Shown: positions 63,705 through 64,000 of the stretch, piece after piece
How the letters are laid out: every line of letters starts with the position of its first letter
How positions within the stretch are numbered: position 1 is the stretch's first letter
Source of the DNA: Olsenella profusa F0195
GTDB lineage: Bacteria > Actinomycetota > Coriobacteriia > Coriobacteriales > Atopobiaceae
DNA length: 64,000 bases
Assembly: GCF_000468755.1 (NCBI RefSeq)
Contig: NZ_AWEZ01000045.1
Location: forward strand, 62,001-126,000
Direction: 5' to 3'
The notes under the pieces: generated by a model
The model's database searches: none
Seen by the model: the letters and a program-made list of their open reading frames with translations, nothing else
What the model was told of the DNA's origin: nothing
Made by a program: the position numbers and the translations under genes

Positions 63705-63774
63705 TGCTTTTAAAACTATTTCTCTCAGAGTTAAATCGTCCATCGACACCTTATATTACCCTTGATTTTACGGG

Positions 63775-64000
63775 TCAATCCTCCGCCCTTGTTGAGCAGC
63801 AGTGATTTGGTTGTGGTTGTATGACGAAGCGTTCAGGGGGTGATGCTCGCCCTAGACGCGAGATGGCCAACCAGGCCTTTCTCATCTGCGGGAGGGTCTC
63901 GGTGGCTTTGGCGACATATTCTTCGACTATGCGAACAGCCTCTGGTTCGCCAGCCAGGGTGCCGTTGGCCAGTTCCTTCTGGGGATCTATCAGATTGGTC
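63775..64000 (-). CDS. Unidentified protein (3' end only)
   Basis: An open minus-strand frame of 74 codons enters from the right edge and ends in TGA at 63775. It reads LANGTLAGEPEAVRIVEEYV, then KATETLPQMRKAWLAI, and a Pro/Gln/Cys tail. I do not recognise the family. Its higher GC suggests that host-type sequence has resumed. The frame contains no internal stops, but the short length leaves doubt. Confidence 0.45.
   Translation of the reverse strand, partial: TNLIDPQKELANGTLAGEPEAVRIVEEYVAKATETLPQMRKAWLAISRLGRASPPERFVIQPQPNHCCSTRAED

Noticed and set aside
55820-63780. Direct repeats or att sites flanking the low-GC island
   Set aside because: I compared the two edges by eye and found no convincing repeat, integrase or tRNA target inside the window.

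Overview
The window looks like the chromosome of a strictly anaerobic, high-GC member of the Coriobacteriia (Actinomycetota), probably near Olsenella or Atopobium. This is inferred from the roughly 65 % GC coding sequence, GTG/TTG starts, a superoxide reductase of the desulfoferrodoxin type, and the gene families present. I could not search a database, so the genus is an inference. The last 8 kb (about 55,835-63,770) is clearly different: much lower GC, Firmicutes-like codon use and a mobile-element type of cargo.

Housekeeping block 1-23,530 (all + strand): the end of a YerC/TrpR-like repressor gene; the AddB-AddA recombination nuclease/helicase pair; DNA polymerase III alpha (dnaE); desulfoferrodoxin behind a near-perfect 21-bp palindrome; a NAD-synthetase-like protein whose active-site motifs are altered; the tightly overlapping ruvC-ruvA-ruvB operon; a small conserved protein; a cold-shock protein; an M20 (Sapep/PepV-like) dipeptidase; a radical SAM protein with a small coiled-coil membrane protein; pncB; argS; and tRNA-Ala.

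Middle block 23,531-42,000: a minus-strand run of a HAD phosphatase, a membrane-anchored TPR protein and a polysaccharide deacetylase; the serC-serA-DUF1015 serine cluster, with a second HAD phosphatase divergent from it; a phasin-like coiled-coil protein with a UbiB/ABC1 kinase; and a MarR-regulated heterodimeric ABC exporter operon. The exporter operon is flanked on both sides by gene relics not visible as normal ORFs: a frameshifted cyclophilin fragment and a collapsed DEAD-box RNA helicase. metY follows.

Block 42,001-55,576: a perfect 23-bp inverted repeat, Nudix hydrolase plus manA, tRNA-Arg, a PfkB-type sugar-phosphate kinase plus ptsI (PTS enzyme I), tRNA-Pro and tRNA-Gly, a GNAT acetyltransferase, gdhA, a DUF2130 coiled-coil protein, and carA-carB behind a leader with a PyrR-type binding hairpin and an intrinsic terminator.

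Island 55,577-64,000: a frameshifted, truncated hipB-like antitoxin relic with its palindromic operator marks the left edge. The island is one long minus-strand operon: two type IV ABC transporter half-proteins, an MptD-type ECF S component, EcfT, a double-domain EcfA ATPase, a DtxR/MntR-family regulator carrying a frameshift, and a tiny cysteine-rich KTR protein. A TetR regulator is divergent. The 207-bp intergenic region between TetR and the operon holds a TetR-type palindrome and a separate DtxR-type box, which suggests dual (ligand and metal) control. A host-like partial gene begins again at about 63,775. Metal or metallophore uptake is the most reasonable guess for the island, but the substrate cannot be read from sequence.
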